From: Halobacteriales archaeon QH_7_65_31
GTDB taxonomy: Archaea > Halobacteriota > Halobacteria > Halobacteriales > Haloarculaceae
DNA length: 64,000 nt
Direction of reading: 5' to 3'
Assembly (NCBI GenBank): GCA_003021785.1
Contig: PXQU01000016.1
Coordinates: forward strand, 460,407-524,406
Part shown: piece after piece, positions 33,845-42,957 of the stretch
Position numbering within the stretch: position 1 is the first letter of the stretch
Layout of the letters: each line of letters begins with the position of its first letter
Program-made: the position numbers and the translations under genes
The notes under the pieces: generated by a model
What the model was told of the DNA's origin: nothing
The model's input: only the letters and a program-made list of their open reading frames with translations
The model's database searches: none

Positions 33845-35182
33845 CTACTCGACGTAGCGGTACTTCCGTTCGCCCATCCGGCCCCAGCCGTCGAAGACGA
33901 ACTCCGCGTCCGGGGCGGTGAACTCCTCGGAGTCGCGGTCCTTCGAGTGGTCGTGTGCATCGTGGACGGTCTCGTACTCGGCGAAGTCCAGATCGTACCG
34001 CGCTTCGGTCTGTTCGTCGATGTTGAGTGCCGAGATCTCGTCCTTCCACCCCGGCTGGACGGTCTCGTGGTGGACCTCCGCCTGCGCGCCGGAGCCGTAG
34101 GAGGCGAGGAACAGCCGCTCGTCGGTCATCTCACGCCCCGCCTCGTGAGCGCGCTTGAGCGCGGCCAGCCGCGCGACGTGGACCGAGCCGGTGTACCAGT
34201 TGCCGACGTGGCGCGCGATATCGAGCGTCGGGTCGATCGTCGCCTCGTACCACTCCTGATACCGAGTCGTCTCTTTCAGCTCGTCTGTGTAGTCGGAGAC
34301 GGCATCGAGGAACGCGTCTTCGCCGTCGAACTCGGACTCGCGCGGCTGCATCCCAATCTCCTCGGCCAGCGTCTCCTCGATCTCCGTGTCGCGGGTGATA
34401 TGCCGGTACGCGAGTAGTGCGGCCTTCCGGACCATCCCCGGGAACGGGGTGTGGAACGGCGCGTAGATGAAATCGTCCGGATGGACCTTTCCGGCGACGG
34501 ACTCGTAATCCTCGACGGCCTCGCGCATCCGCGCGAGATACACCTGCACCGACCGTTTGCCATCGACGCTCGGGAACTGCTGGTTCGGCTTCAGGAAGTC
34601 CGTCTCGTCGGCACTCCCGTACCCCTGCTCGTCCGACAGCGCCACCAGCGACGGGTCCTCCGTGACCAGCATCGCGACCGCGCCGGCCCCCTGTGTCGCC
34701 TCCCCCGGGTCGCCGCGCGCGTACAGCGCCGTGTCCGTCGCGACGACGATGGCCGCCCGTCCGCGATTCCGCCCGGCGCGAATCCAGTTGTACGCGTCGT
34801 CGACGGCCTGCGTGCCGGCGACGCAGGCGAACTTCCGCTCGCCCTTGTTGGCGTGGTGGAAGTCGCCGTCGAACGTCTGTTCGAGACAGCCGGCGATGTA
34901 CGTCGAGATCGGCTTCGAGTTGTCGAACGACGACTCCGTCGCCACGTCGATCCGTCCGATGTCGTCGGGACGGAGATCGTTGCGCTCCATCAGCCGCTTG
35001 CAGGCGTTCGCCCCCATCGTCACGATGTCCTCGTACGTGTCCGGGAACGAGGACTCGTACAGCCCGAGTCCCTTCGTGTACTTCCCGGGGTCGTCGCCCT
35101 TCTCCGGCGCGAACGTCTCCGCTAAATCGAGTTTCAGTTTTCCGGTCCAGATCTCCGCCGCGTCGATCCCTACCTGAGTCAT
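33845..35182 (-). CDS. Hydroxymethylglutaryl-CoA synthase
   Basis: 445 residues; condenses acetyl-CoA with acetoacetyl-CoA in the mevalonate route to archaeal isoprenoid lipids. Family features: MTQVGIDAAEIWTGKLKLD, the catalytic Cys in RKFACVAGTQA, and FHTPFPGMVRKAA with the catalytic His. A leaderless start is predicted at ATG 35182. Confidence 0.95.
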   Translation of the reverse strand: MTQVGIDAAEIWTGKLKLDLAETFAPEKGDDPGKYTKGLGLYESSFPDTYEDIVTMGANACKRLMERNDLRPDDIGRIDVATESSFDNSKPISTYIAGCLEQTFDGDFHHANKGERKFACVAGTQAVDDAYNWIRAGRNRGRAAIVVATDTALYARGDPGEATQGAGAVAMLVTEDPSLVALSDEQGYGSADETDFLKPNQQFPSVDGKRSVQVYLARMREAVEDYESVAGKVHPDDFIYAPFHTPFPGMVRKAALLAYRHITRDTEIEETLAEEIGMQPRESEFDGEDAFLDAVSDYTDELKETTRYQEWYEATIDPTLDIARHVGNWYTGSVHVARLAALKRAHEAGREMTDERLFLASYGSGAQAEVHHETVQPGWKDEISALNIDEQTEARYDLDFAEYETVHDAHDHSKDRDSEEFTAPDAEFVFDGWGRMGERKYRYVE

Positions 35183-35203
35183 ACGGGTGGGTCGGTGGGG
35201 TGG

Positions 35204-35209
35204 TATAAG
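35204..35209 (-). promoter_or_regulatory. TATA box of the HMG-CoA synthase gene
   Basis: Minus-strand CTTATA is centred 24 nt before the ATG at 35182. Confidence 0.55.
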
Positions 35210-35248
35210 GGTGTGACGACAACGAGTTCGGCAGGTGTCGAAAGCGGA

Positions 35249-35908
35249 TTAATCATCGTCATCCGGATCGTCTGAATCATCCGCATCGTCAGCGTCATCA
35301 TCGTCGTCGTCATCATCATCATCGTCCGCATCGTCTGCATCCTCTGGATCGTCCGCATCGTCTGCATCCTCTGGATCGTCCGCATCGTCTGGATCATCCG
35401 TGTCTTCTTGCCCGTGGTTATGATCTGTGGCTGTAGGCGTATCTGTTCCACCCGGAACGTACTGCTCTGGCGTTTGAGTCTGCACGATCTCCTCGATCGT
35501 GGAGACAGACGCGACCACGTCACCGTTGTCAGTAACGAGCTGAACCGAAATCCCCGACTGTGGCTCACTGCCAGAGAATTCAGGCCTGCTGTCGAGATCA
35601 TCGCTCCATACGTCGCCAGCATCGAATGACCCGTCTGCCTCTGTGAGTCCTGCCTGAGTGAAGTTGATGGACTTCGTGCCGCCGGACTCGATCAGCAGAT
35701 GGAGCCGGTCGGTTGCAACGCTATCGCCACCCATGTGGGTAAGCGTGAGTTCGCCGTCCTCGATCTCGGCGTTAAGATTCGCTTCAAGCCCCGTACTCTG
35801 GTCGGCGACACTCGTAACGACCGCGCCACCCGCGACGACACCAACGGTAACGAACACTCCGATGAGGAGGATCGGACCGAGGACGGATGACTGTGCGCGG
35901 TCGTTCAT
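35249..35908 (-). CDS. Type IV pilin-like protein with Asp-rich tail
   Basis: 219 residues. The N-terminus MNDRAQSSVLGPILLIGVFVTVGVVAGGAVV is the archaeal pilin/archaellin-type class III signal and hydrophobic helix; residues beyond it form a beta-rich domain. The last 60 residues are almost only Asp, Glu, Ala, Pro, coded by 27-nt tandem repeats and CAT/GAT runs. Its ATG overlaps the stop of the 569-residue gene upstream. Confidence 0.8.
   Translation of the reverse strand: MNDRAQSSVLGPILLIGVFVTVGVVAGGAVVTSVADQSTGLEANLNAEIEDGELTLTHMGGDSVATDRLHLLIESGGTKSINFTQAGLTEADGSFDAGDVWSDDLDSRPEFSGSEPQSGISVQLVTDNGDVVASVSTIEEIVQTQTPEQYVPGGTDTPTATDHNHGQEDTDDPDDADDPEDADDADDPEDADDADDDDDDDDDDDADDADDSDDPDDDD
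35321..35392. repeat. 27-nt perfect tandem repeat (about 2.7 copies)
   Basis: The unit starting at 35321 is repeated exactly at 35348 and partly at 35375. It encodes the repeated acidic peptide DPEDADDAD. The region is flanked on the left by irregular CAT/GTC runs. Slippage here would change tail length. Confidence 0.85.
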
Positions 35909-37614
35909 TCTTTTGCTACCTGTTCCGTCCGATCGAGGGTTACTGTAATCTCTTCTCTGTACCGATTGCCGTCAGACATGAATTCGATAACCAGAGTCAC
36001 CTCTTTATTTTTCAAGTCAACGGGTGCTCCACTCGAATCCTGAAATTCGTTCAGCTTGAGAACGATACGACTGCCAGCATCGATACCTCCTTTCTGGTCG
36101 AATTCGGTAACTTGACCAATATCAACAGAACTCTGTACAATCTTTCCGTTCTGATTGCTGCTCTCAAAGTACGCAACGATCCCGTAGTTATTGTCCTTGT
36201 TCTCTGCATACTCAGAGGCGTCCAACTGACTCGCAGAGCTTGAGCTGACCCTTGTCTCCAGCGAAACGATCTTATCAACGGCTGTATCGGTCTGAGTATT
36301 TCTTATGCCAATTTTTGCTGCTGCGTACTCGCCATCGTAGCTATTATGTACTTCAATGTCAACGGCAGTCGGTTCCTTATCTCCACTATCAGCTTCAAGA
36401 ATGGTATTGACAGATCCACTCCTTGGGTTGAGCTCTCGTGAGAGCGTTACTGTGTCACCGTCTTCATTCGTTCCGGTGACGGTGATGATATAATTCCCAT
36501 TTTGATAATTGCCACTGCTCGGCTGAATCTCGAGATCCGATCTGGTGAATGTCGTTTGACCGCTGAGGTCACCAGAGGTGAATGTCCCGGCGTTCCCACT
36601 TCCGTCGGTCGGCTGGACGGTGATTTCTACATTATCCAGTCCGCTATTGTCCGTAACCTCCACTTCTTGGATAGTAACTTTGCCTTTGCCCGTGTTACCG
36701 GTGTCAATATTAAACGTTGGAATGCTGAGTCCAGAGCGCCCACCTTCATCGCCGTTATCGCCTCCACTGCTCGGGATCGGTGCGATAGCGGAGAGATTGC
36801 TCGGCGGAGCCGTATCTATTCCGACTTCTGTACAGGCGACGTTGTACTCACCGGCGAGGTCGATAGTAACCTCATTACCCGAAACTGAGAGGTTGTTCAC
36901 GCCGGTTGTGTTCTCAATATCGGTGACTGAATCGTAACCCAACGCCTCGGCCCACGTTGACGCCTTCGCACTCGTCGGAAGCGCAACCTCGGGGTCGGTA
37001 ATGGATTCCGTGTCACTCGTCCCGCTGTAAAGATCAAGTGAAACCGCCTCCGTGCCCGACTGTCGGGTCTCACCGAACAGTGCGACAAGATTTACCGTCC
37101 CTCCCGGTCCGTCGTCCTCACCGAACAGCAGTCGGGCACGTGTCTGAACACGCTCGGTCCCGTCGTCGAACTCGCTGAAAACGAACGTGTTCTCGTACTT
37201 CGTCGTGGGTGCATTGTTGTAGTAGCTGTAGCTGGGCGTGTAGCTCGCACGAACCGTCTTGTCAGGTCCAGGGCACACGTCTCCGTCACTGTTGGTTACC
37301 GTAATATCGCCACGGTCGGTCGTCGCAAATCGACCGCTCGCCGCTGGTGCGTTCAGCGCGAAGATCCGAGCCGGAAAATCCTGACCCAGCTGAATCGAGG
37401 TAGCCCCGTTCTGCCCGGCGTTGGCTGCTCGAACAATGGCATTGCGCGTATCTACAATATCCTGTTGCACCTCCCGGCTGTGGTCGAACTCGACCTCCTG
37501 ATTCTGCTGGGGGACGACGACGGCCTGATAGGAACTGAAGCCGATAACCGCGAACGCGAGCAGGATGATGACGCCGACCTGCACCGACTGGCCGCGCGTA
37601 TCACCCCGGAACAT
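35905..37614 (-). CDS. Large pilin-like or surface-exposed protein
   Basis: 569 residues with an N-terminal transmembrane segment (RGQSVQVGVIILLAFAVIGFSSYQAVVV) typical of archaeal pseudopilin-like proteins, then a long beta-rich extracellular region with many Thr, Asn and Ser and little charge bias. The gene is markedly AT-richer than its neighbours (for example 35940-36960), suggesting transfer or distinct selection. Translationally coupled to the pilin gene. Confidence 0.75.
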   Translation of the reverse strand: MFRGDTRGQSVQVGVIILLAFAVIGFSSYQAVVVPQQNQEVEFDHSREVQQDIVDTRNAIVRAANAGQNGATSIQLGQDFPARIFALNAPAASGRFATTDRGDITVTNSDGDVCPGPDKTVRASYTPSYSYYNNAPTTKYENTFVFSEFDDGTERVQTRARLLFGEDDGPGGTVNLVALFGETRQSGTEAVSLDLYSGTSDTESITDPEVALPTSAKASTWAEALGYDSVTDIENTTGVNNLSVSGNEVTIDLAGEYNVACTEVGIDTAPPSNLSAIAPIPSSGGDNGDEGGRSGLSIPTFNIDTGNTGKGKVTIQEVEVTDNSGLDNVEITVQPTDGSGNAGTFTSGDLSGQTTFTRSDLEIQPSSGNYQNGNYIITVTGTNEDGDTVTLSRELNPRSGSVNTILEADSGDKEPTAVDIEVHNSYDGEYAAAKIGIRNTQTDTAVDKIVSLETRVSSSSASQLDASEYAENKDNNYGIVAYFESSNQNGKIVQSSVDIGQVTEFDQKGGIDAGSRIVLKLNEFQDSSGAPVDLKNKEVTLVIEFMSDGNRYREEITVTLDRTEQVAKE

Positions 37615-37689
37615 ACAGTTATCGGAGGTTCACGATACGGACGTATAAGCCTCGTGGGGGAGAACGAGAGATCGCCGAGCCGGCGTGCC

Positions 37690-38295
37690 TCAGCTCTCCT
37701 CGACGAGTTCGGGGTCCGAGAGCGCGTCCTGTAGCGAGTCGAGTCCGTTCACCCACTCCGCGACGTAGCCGTATTCGAGGTCGGCGGCGATACCGCTCAC
37801 GTCCGTCTCCGTGCCGTCGACGACGAGCGTCCCGGCCTGCGCACAGTAGTTGAACGCGGTGTCGAACTCCTCGTCGCCCTCGGCATCGACGGCCGCTTGG
37901 ATGTTGGCCGCGACGGTCCCCTCCTCGGGTGCGCCGTTGACGACGAACGCCTCGGCGGAGGCGGCGACGCAGTGGAGTGCCATCTGGACGGAGTCGACGA
38001 GCATCGCCTTGTCCTCGTCTTCGATGCGCACGTCGTCGAGCACGACCGCGGCGAACGACTCCAGCTCGTCGAGGGCCTCGTCCTCACCGAGCAGACTGTC
38101 CCGATAGGCGGTGATGATCTTCGCGACGGCGATCGCAGCGTCGTCCTGTAGATTCAACAGCAGGCGGGCGGAGTCCTCGTTTTCGGGGTCGATCTCCTCG
38201 TCTTCGAGTCGGCTGAGCCAGTTGTTCCAGCGCTCCTCGCTGTAGAACTCCTCTGGCAGCTCTCTCTCGCCCTCGCCGCTCTCGTCAGTGCTCAT
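37690..38295 (-). CDS. DUF2150 family protein
   Basis: 201 residues. Acidic N-terminus, then EEFYSEERWNNWLSRLEDEEIDPENEDSARLLLNLQDDAAIAVAKII, recognisable as the haloarchaeal DUF2150 family. Mostly helical and probably soluble. TATAAG at 38321-38326 supports ATG 38295 as the start. No function known. Confidence 0.82.
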   Translation of the reverse strand: MSTDESGEGERELPEEFYSEERWNNWLSRLEDEEIDPENEDSARLLLNLQDDAAIAVAKIITAYRDSLLGEDEALDELESFAAVVLDDVRIEDEDKAMLVDSVQMALHCVAASAEAFVVNGAPEEGTVAANIQAAVDAEGDEEFDTAFNYCAQAGTLVVDGTETDVSGIAADLEYGYVAEWVNGLDSLQDALSDPELVEES

Positions 38296-38320
38296 GTCTC
38301 CGCAGTCACACAGCCAGCGG

Positions 38321-38326
38321 TATAAG
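38321..38326 (-). promoter_or_regulatory. TATA box of the DUF2150 gene
   Basis: Minus-strand CTTATA centred 28 nt before the ATG at 38295. Confidence 0.5.
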
Positions 38327-38383
38327 GGTTTCAAGCCGCGGGCGTCTGCCCGATGGAAAGACCCATGTCGCACACTCCGAAGT

Positions 38384-39715
38384 ATGCGTATGATTGCTGT
38401 CGTCGGTGGTGGCGTCGCGGGACTCGCCGCGGCGTACCGCCTCCAGCAGGCCGGGTACGATCCGACCGTCTTCGAGGCCTCCGACACCGTCGGCGGGCTG
38501 GCTGCCACCTACGAGACAGACGGCGACCCCATCGAGGCGTACTACCACCACCTCTCCGCGACCGAGGAGACCATTGTCGAGCTCGCAGACGACCTCGGCG
38601 TCGGCGACCGGCTGGAGTGGCTGTGGGGCCACGACTCCTACTACGTCGACGGGGTCGTCCACCCGCTCAACACGGCGTGGGAGATCGCCGCCTACCCGCA
38701 TCTCAGCTTCTACGACAAGTTCCGGCTCGGGGTGCTCACGCTCGGGATCGACGTGCGCGGCGGCCTGCCGAGCTTCGACAGCTACGACGACCTCGAAGCG
38801 TACGAACGCGTCCCGATCAAGGAGTTCCTGCTCGATCACACGACACAGGGCGTGTACGACTTCTTCTTCGAGCCGCTGCTGCGCGCGAAGTTCGGCTCGC
38901 GCAAGGAGGAGATCTCGGCGGCGTGGCTGCTCGGGCGCATCCAGTTCCGCGGCGAACGTGACCTCCGGAAGGGCGAGAAGCTCGGCTACTTCGACGGCGG
39001 CTTCGCCGTCCTGATCGACGCGCTCGTGGAGGCGGTCGGTCGAGAGAATATCGAGACCGGTGCGCGCGTGCAGGACATCGAATTCGACGACTCGGTCGAA
39101 TCGCTCCGCGTGGAACAGGACGGGACGACGACGGCTTACGACATCGACGAGGTCGTCGTCACGACGATGCCGCATCTGCTCGAACGCTGGACCGGCTACG
39201 CGTGTGACATCGAGTTTCAGGGGTCGGTGTGTGCCGTCGTCGGGCTGGACGAACCGGTGACCGACACCTACTGGCTCAACATCGCCGACGAAGCGCCCTT
39301 CGGCGCGCTCGTCGAGCACACGAACTTCGTCTCGCCCGACCGCTACGGCGGCGAGCATCTGCTCTACTGTGCGAGCTACATCCAGAGCCGGGACGAGGAG
39401 CTGTGGCAGCTGGACGACGACGCGGTTCGCGAGCTGTGGCTCGGCGGGATCGAGGAGCTGTTCCCCCAGTTCGACCGGAGTTCGGTGAACTGGATGGAGA
39501 TCGCGCGCAACCCGCGGACCGCGCCGATCTACGAGCGCGGCTATCTCGATATGGTCGTTCCCTACGATCTCGGCGGAGAGATCGCAGACGGGCTCTACTA
39601 CGCGGGGATGGCCTCGCGGGCGCAGTACCCCGAACGGTCGCTCAACGGCGGTATCGAAGCCGGCTACGCGGCGGCGGACGCACTGAGTGGAGATGTTACG
39701 ATCGAATCAAGTTAG
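38384..39715 (+). CDS. FAD-dependent amine-oxidase-like flavoprotein
   Basis: 443 residues. The dinucleotide-binding GGGVAGLAAAYRL is at the N-terminus, followed by FEASDTVGGLAATYE and a C-terminal GGIEAGYAAADAL, the pattern of protoporphyrinogen-oxidase/UDP-galactopyranose-mutase-like enzymes. ATG 38384 or 38390. Substrate unknown; hypothetically carotenoid, sugar or haem related. Confidence 0.82.
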   Translation: MRMIAVVGGGVAGLAAAYRLQQAGYDPTVFEASDTVGGLAATYETDGDPIEAYYHHLSATEETIVELADDLGVGDRLEWLWGHDSYYVDGVVHPLNTAWEIAAYPHLSFYDKFRLGVLTLGIDVRGGLPSFDSYDDLEAYERVPIKEFLLDHTTQGVYDFFFEPLLRAKFGSRKEEISAAWLLGRIQFRGERDLRKGEKLGYFDGGFAVLIDALVEAVGRENIETGARVQDIEFDDSVESLRVEQDGTTTAYDIDEVVVTTMPHLLERWTGYACDIEFQGSVCAVVGLDEPVTDTYWLNIADEAPFGALVEHTNFVSPDRYGGEHLLYCASYIQSRDEELWQLDDDAVRELWLGGIEELFPQFDRSSVNWMEIARNPRTAPIYERGYLDMVVPYDLGGEIADGLYYAGMASRAQYPERSLNGGIEAGYAAADALSGDVTIESS

Positions 39716-39747
39716 TTCATGATCCAAATTTCAACACGAGACCATAT

Positions 39748-40194
39748 ATGAATATTCGATCAGTCACGGGGAAGTTGCCTGTAGTAGCAGGCTCACTACT
39801 CGTCCTGCTTGCACTCCAGACAACACATCAGACGTATCAGCCACTCCCGCCCGGAAGCGGACATATCGACGGGCGAGGGCTGTTCGCAGCTCCACTGATC
39901 ACGGCTATCGCGACCTGTGGTGGCGTGTTGATCGCAGTCGGCATACAGCAGTGGCTCGGTCGATGGCAAACCGTTGGCGCGCGAATGCTCTCCGCTATCG
40001 CGGTCGGATGGCTCGCAGTCACGCCGTCTGTCGTCTACATGACGACGTTCGCCGATTCGAACGTCTCCGGTGGGTGGGGAGCGTACGTGGACTGGTACGC
40101 CATGTCGCTTGTTGTCACTGTCGTACTACTTGCTATCGGAGGACTGCTTCGGACAGCATACCGGCAGGGGACCCAACTGCTCGCGGCCAGCTGA
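39748..40194 (+). CDS. Four-helix membrane protein
   Basis: 148 residues with about four membrane segments (for example LPVVAGSLLVLLAL and SLVVTVVLLAIGGLL). Starts ATG 39748, 32 nt after the flavoprotein stop. The start is in an AT-rich patch. No recognised family. Confidence 0.65.
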   Translation: MNIRSVTGKLPVVAGSLLVLLALQTTHQTYQPLPPGSGHIDGRGLFAAPLITAIATCGGVLIAVGIQQWLGRWQTVGARMLSAIAVGWLAVTPSVVYMTTFADSNVSGGWGAYVDWYAMSLVVTVVLLAIGGLLRTAYRQGTQLLAAS

Positions 40195-40258
40195 GCCGTT
40201 GGTACGCCGGTCAGAAGGACATCTGCGGCGTTTCGATAGTTCCTGCAAAGGTGGTCGC

Positions 40259-40858
40259 TCAGTCGTCCGCGGTCGCATCCTCGCCGGAGACGCCCGGTGA
40301 GTCGTCGAGAGAGACATCCGCCGGCTCCTCGGTGTCTCCACCGCGACTGATCGTCTCGCCGTCGTCCAGATACACGTCGTCAGCGAAGCCGGCGACCGCG
40401 TTCTCGAAGACGCCGTCCGCCATCGCGTCGGGCGTCGTCGGTGCGTCGGTGACACCGCCGGCGGGGTGGAAGTCGCCGAGCGGATCGTCGATGGTGATGT
40501 CGTTGGCGGCGAAGAAATCGTCGTACCGGCGGTAATGCTCCTCTAACTCGGCGGCGGGAATCTCCATCATCTCCGCCCAGCCGTGGTTGAAGAAGTCGAA
40601 GTTCGCCTGAATATGGGTGACTTCACGCGCCTCGGCCTCGGTGAAGCTCGCTTCGAGGGCGGCGACGTAGGTGTCCATCGTCGCGGCGAAGAAATCATCG
40701 AGGTGGGCCTCCCGCTCGTCGTGGTTGCTCTCGTCGGTCTTGTCGAGGAAGATGCGTGTGTGCATATCGACCAGCTTCGATCGCGCCTTGTCGCCGACGA
40801 CCGGTGTCGTCAGCGCCTTCTTCGCGGCCCAGTGGCGGATGTTCTGTCGGAGTTTCAT
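40259..40858 (-). CDS. Haloarchaeal conserved protein (possibly DUF6149)
   Basis: 199 residues, largely helical, starting MKLRQNIRHWAAKKALTTPV, with an acidic C-terminal tail. No catalytic motif is obvious. The family name is from memory and unverified. It is divergent from the oxidoreductase at 40959. Confidence 0.7.
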   Translation of the reverse strand: MKLRQNIRHWAAKKALTTPVVGDKARSKLVDMHTRIFLDKTDESNHDEREAHLDDFFAATMDTYVAALEASFTEAEAREVTHIQANFDFFNHGWAEMMEIPAAELEEHYRRYDDFFAANDITIDDPLGDFHPAGGVTDAPTTPDAMADGVFENAVAGFADDVYLDDGETISRGGDTEEPADVSLDDSPGVSGEDATADD

Positions 40859-40958
40859 ACCGATAGTTGGCGGCGAACGCGTTTGAATCCAGCGACCGGG
40901 CCACGTCGCGACATACGGAGATAGCAATCCACATTAGTGATGAAACCGAACTGCGGAT

Positions 40959-42203
40959 ATGAGTTCGTCGTACGTCATCGTCGGCGACGGTATCGCCGGC
41001 AGCTCAGCGGCAGAGACGCTACACGAGTCGGAACCGGACGCCGAGATCACCGTCATCACCGACGAGGGAGAGGCGCTGTACAACCGGATCCTCATCAAGG
41101 AGTTCGCCAAGGGACGGATGCCGGAGGCCCCAATCTCGATCCACGATTCCGACTGGTACGACGAGCGGGACATCGACCTCCAGCTGAACACCCACGTCAC
41201 GACCGTCGACACCGACGGCCACAGCGTCGAGACCCACTCCGGTGACAGCTACGAGTACGACAAGCTGCTCATCGCGACCGGCGGCACGCCGACACAGCTC
41301 CCGGTCGACGGGTCGGACGCCGAGGGGGTCGAGCACTTCTGGACCTTCGAGGACGCTCGCGCGATCAAGGAGGGAGCAGAAGCCGCCGACAAGGGCGTCA
41401 TCGTCGGGGCCGGCCTGCTCGGTATCGACCTCGCGGCCATCTGTGGCGCACAGGACGTCGAGGCGAACTATCTGATGCGCGGCGAGTGCTGGTGGCGATA
41501 CGCCCTCTCGCAGGACGGAGCCGAGATCATCCACGACGCGCTGCGCGAGAAGAACGTCACGCCCGTCTTCGATTCGGGTGTCGATCACTTCGAGACGGAC
41601 GACACCGGCCACGTCACCGCCGCAGTGGACCCGAACGGCGACCGCTACGAGGCGAGCTTCGTCGGCGCGGCCATCGGACTCGACTTCAACACGGAGTTCC
41701 TGCGGGACACGCCGCTCGAACTCGACTACGGTGTCGTCACCGACGAACACATGCAGACGAACGTCGAAGACGTCTACGCCGCGGGCGACATCACGCAGTT
41801 CCACGACGTGCTCCTCGGCGAGCGCGCACGGAACGGCGCGTGGGGGTCGGCCAAGGAGCAAGGCTCGATCGCCGCCCAGAACATGCTCGCCGGGTGGGGT
41901 GAGCCGACCGAGACGTTCGAGTGGGTCTCCTCCTACTCGATTACGCACTTCGACTTCCCGTTCCTCTCGTTCGGCCACCCGACGCTCGGCGAGGACGACG
42001 TGGAGCGAAAGTACTCCGACACCGAGTGGCGGCGTGTCGCTCTGAAGGACGGCAAGGTCGTCGGCGGCGTCCTCATCGGCGATCTCGCGCCGCAGTCGAA
42101 GCTCAAGCAGCTCGCGCGCGAGCAGATCGACGTGTCCGAGCAGACGGAGCTACTGCTCGATGAGACGATCGAGCTGGAGAAGTTCGACGGAATCGAGGCC
42201 TGA
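40959..42203 (+). CDS. NAD(P)/FAD-dependent oxidoreductase (rubredoxin reductase/NirB type)
   Basis: 414 residues. The N-terminal FAD motif is YVIVGDGIAGSSAAETL, the NAD site VIVGAGLLGIDLAA at about 148, and the GD motif VYAAGDITQFHD near 274. Domain order matches rubredoxin/ferredoxin reductases. No partner rubredoxin or nitrite reductase subunit is adjacent. A CATTAG box about 25 nt upstream supports ATG 40959. Confidence 0.88.
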   Translation: MSSSYVIVGDGIAGSSAAETLHESEPDAEITVITDEGEALYNRILIKEFAKGRMPEAPISIHDSDWYDERDIDLQLNTHVTTVDTDGHSVETHSGDSYEYDKLLIATGGTPTQLPVDGSDAEGVEHFWTFEDARAIKEGAEAADKGVIVGAGLLGIDLAAICGAQDVEANYLMRGECWWRYALSQDGAEIIHDALREKNVTPVFDSGVDHFETDDTGHVTAAVDPNGDRYEASFVGAAIGLDFNTEFLRDTPLELDYGVVTDEHMQTNVEDVYAAGDITQFHDVLLGERARNGAWGSAKEQGSIAAQNMLAGWGEPTETFEWVSSYSITHFDFPFLSFGHPTLGEDDVERKYSDTEWRRVALKDGKVVGGVLIGDLAPQSKLKQLAREQIDVSEQTELLLDETIELEKFDGIEA

Positions 42204-42295
42204 ACCGCCGGAATCCCGGTACACAGCGTGGCGTCGATACTGTCCACGCCGTGAGCGTACGCCGGGTGCTCCCGGCGGTACAGCGCGCGAACGCG

Positions 42296-42865
42296 TCAGT
42301 CGTCGCCGTCGTCGTCAACGATGACGACCGCTCCGTCCACGACATCGACGTTGATGAGCGTCTTGGCGTGGTACGGTGACTCCGCGACTTTGTTCTCGCC
42401 GCCCACCTTCTTGATGACGGCCACCACGTCTTGTATCTCGGCGTCGATGTCGTCGAGCGCGCCGCAGATGGCCGCGAGCGTTCCACCGGTCGAGAGCACG
42501 TCGTCGAGGACGAGCACGCGGTCGCCGGCGTCCACGTCGTTGATGTACATCTGCGACTCGGAGTAGCCGGTCTGCTGGAACAGCGGCGTCTCGCCGCCGA
42601 GCCCGTACTCGCGTTTCCGGATCACGACCAGCGGGATATCCGTCATCAGCGAGACGGCAGTGGAGAGATGGATGCCCATCGCGGCAGGCGTGACGATCTT
42701 GTCGATGTCTTGGAGATTCGCCTTCCGGATGATGCGGATGACGATCTCGCGCAGCAGCGACGGCTCCAGCATCGGGACGCCGTCGGAGATCGGGTGGACG
42801 AAGTAGTGGTAGCCGTCCTTCTCGATGATGGGCGCCTCGCGGAGCGACTCGGCGAGTTGATCCAT
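42296..42865 (-). CDS. hpt: Hypoxanthine/adenine phosphoribosyltransferase (archaeal HPRT type)
   Basis: 189 residues. The PRPP-binding motif [17 protein letters not shown] is at about residues 112-128, and the N-terminus [21 protein letters not shown] matches archaeal HPRT. It salvages purine bases. Leaderless start predicted. Confidence 0.92.
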   Translation of the reverse strand: MDQLAESLREAPIIEKDGYHYFVHPISDGVPMLEPSLLREIVIRIIRKANLQDIDKIVTPAAMGIHLSTAVSLMTDIPLVVIRKREYGLGGETPLFQQTGYSESQMYINDVDAGDRVLVLDDVLSTGGTLAAICGALDDIDAEIQDVVAVIKKVGGENKVAESPYHAKTLINVDVVDGAVVIVDDDGDD

Positions 42866-42889
42866 GTTGCGGGTCGGGTCAGCGAGGGG

Positions 42890-42895
42890 TAAAAG
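42890..42895 (-). promoter_or_regulatory. TATA-like box of hpt
   Basis: Minus-strand CTTTTA is centred about 27 nt before the ATG at 42865. Confidence 0.5.
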
Positions 42896-42927
42896 CTGAC
42901 GACTCCTCGCGAGACGGAGAGAGAACG

Positions 42928-42933
42928 ATTATA
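42928..42933 (+). promoter_or_regulatory. TATA-like box of the Mrp operon
   Basis: ATTATA is centred about 27 nt before the GTG at 42958, supporting that start codon and a leaderless operon transcript. Confidence 0.5.
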
Positions 42934-42957
42934 GTCGTACCGCTCTGCGAGCCACGT

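Noticed and set aside
35281-35400. CRISPR-like repeats
   Set aside because: The repeats are in frame, directly adjacent without spacers and code an acidic protein tail.
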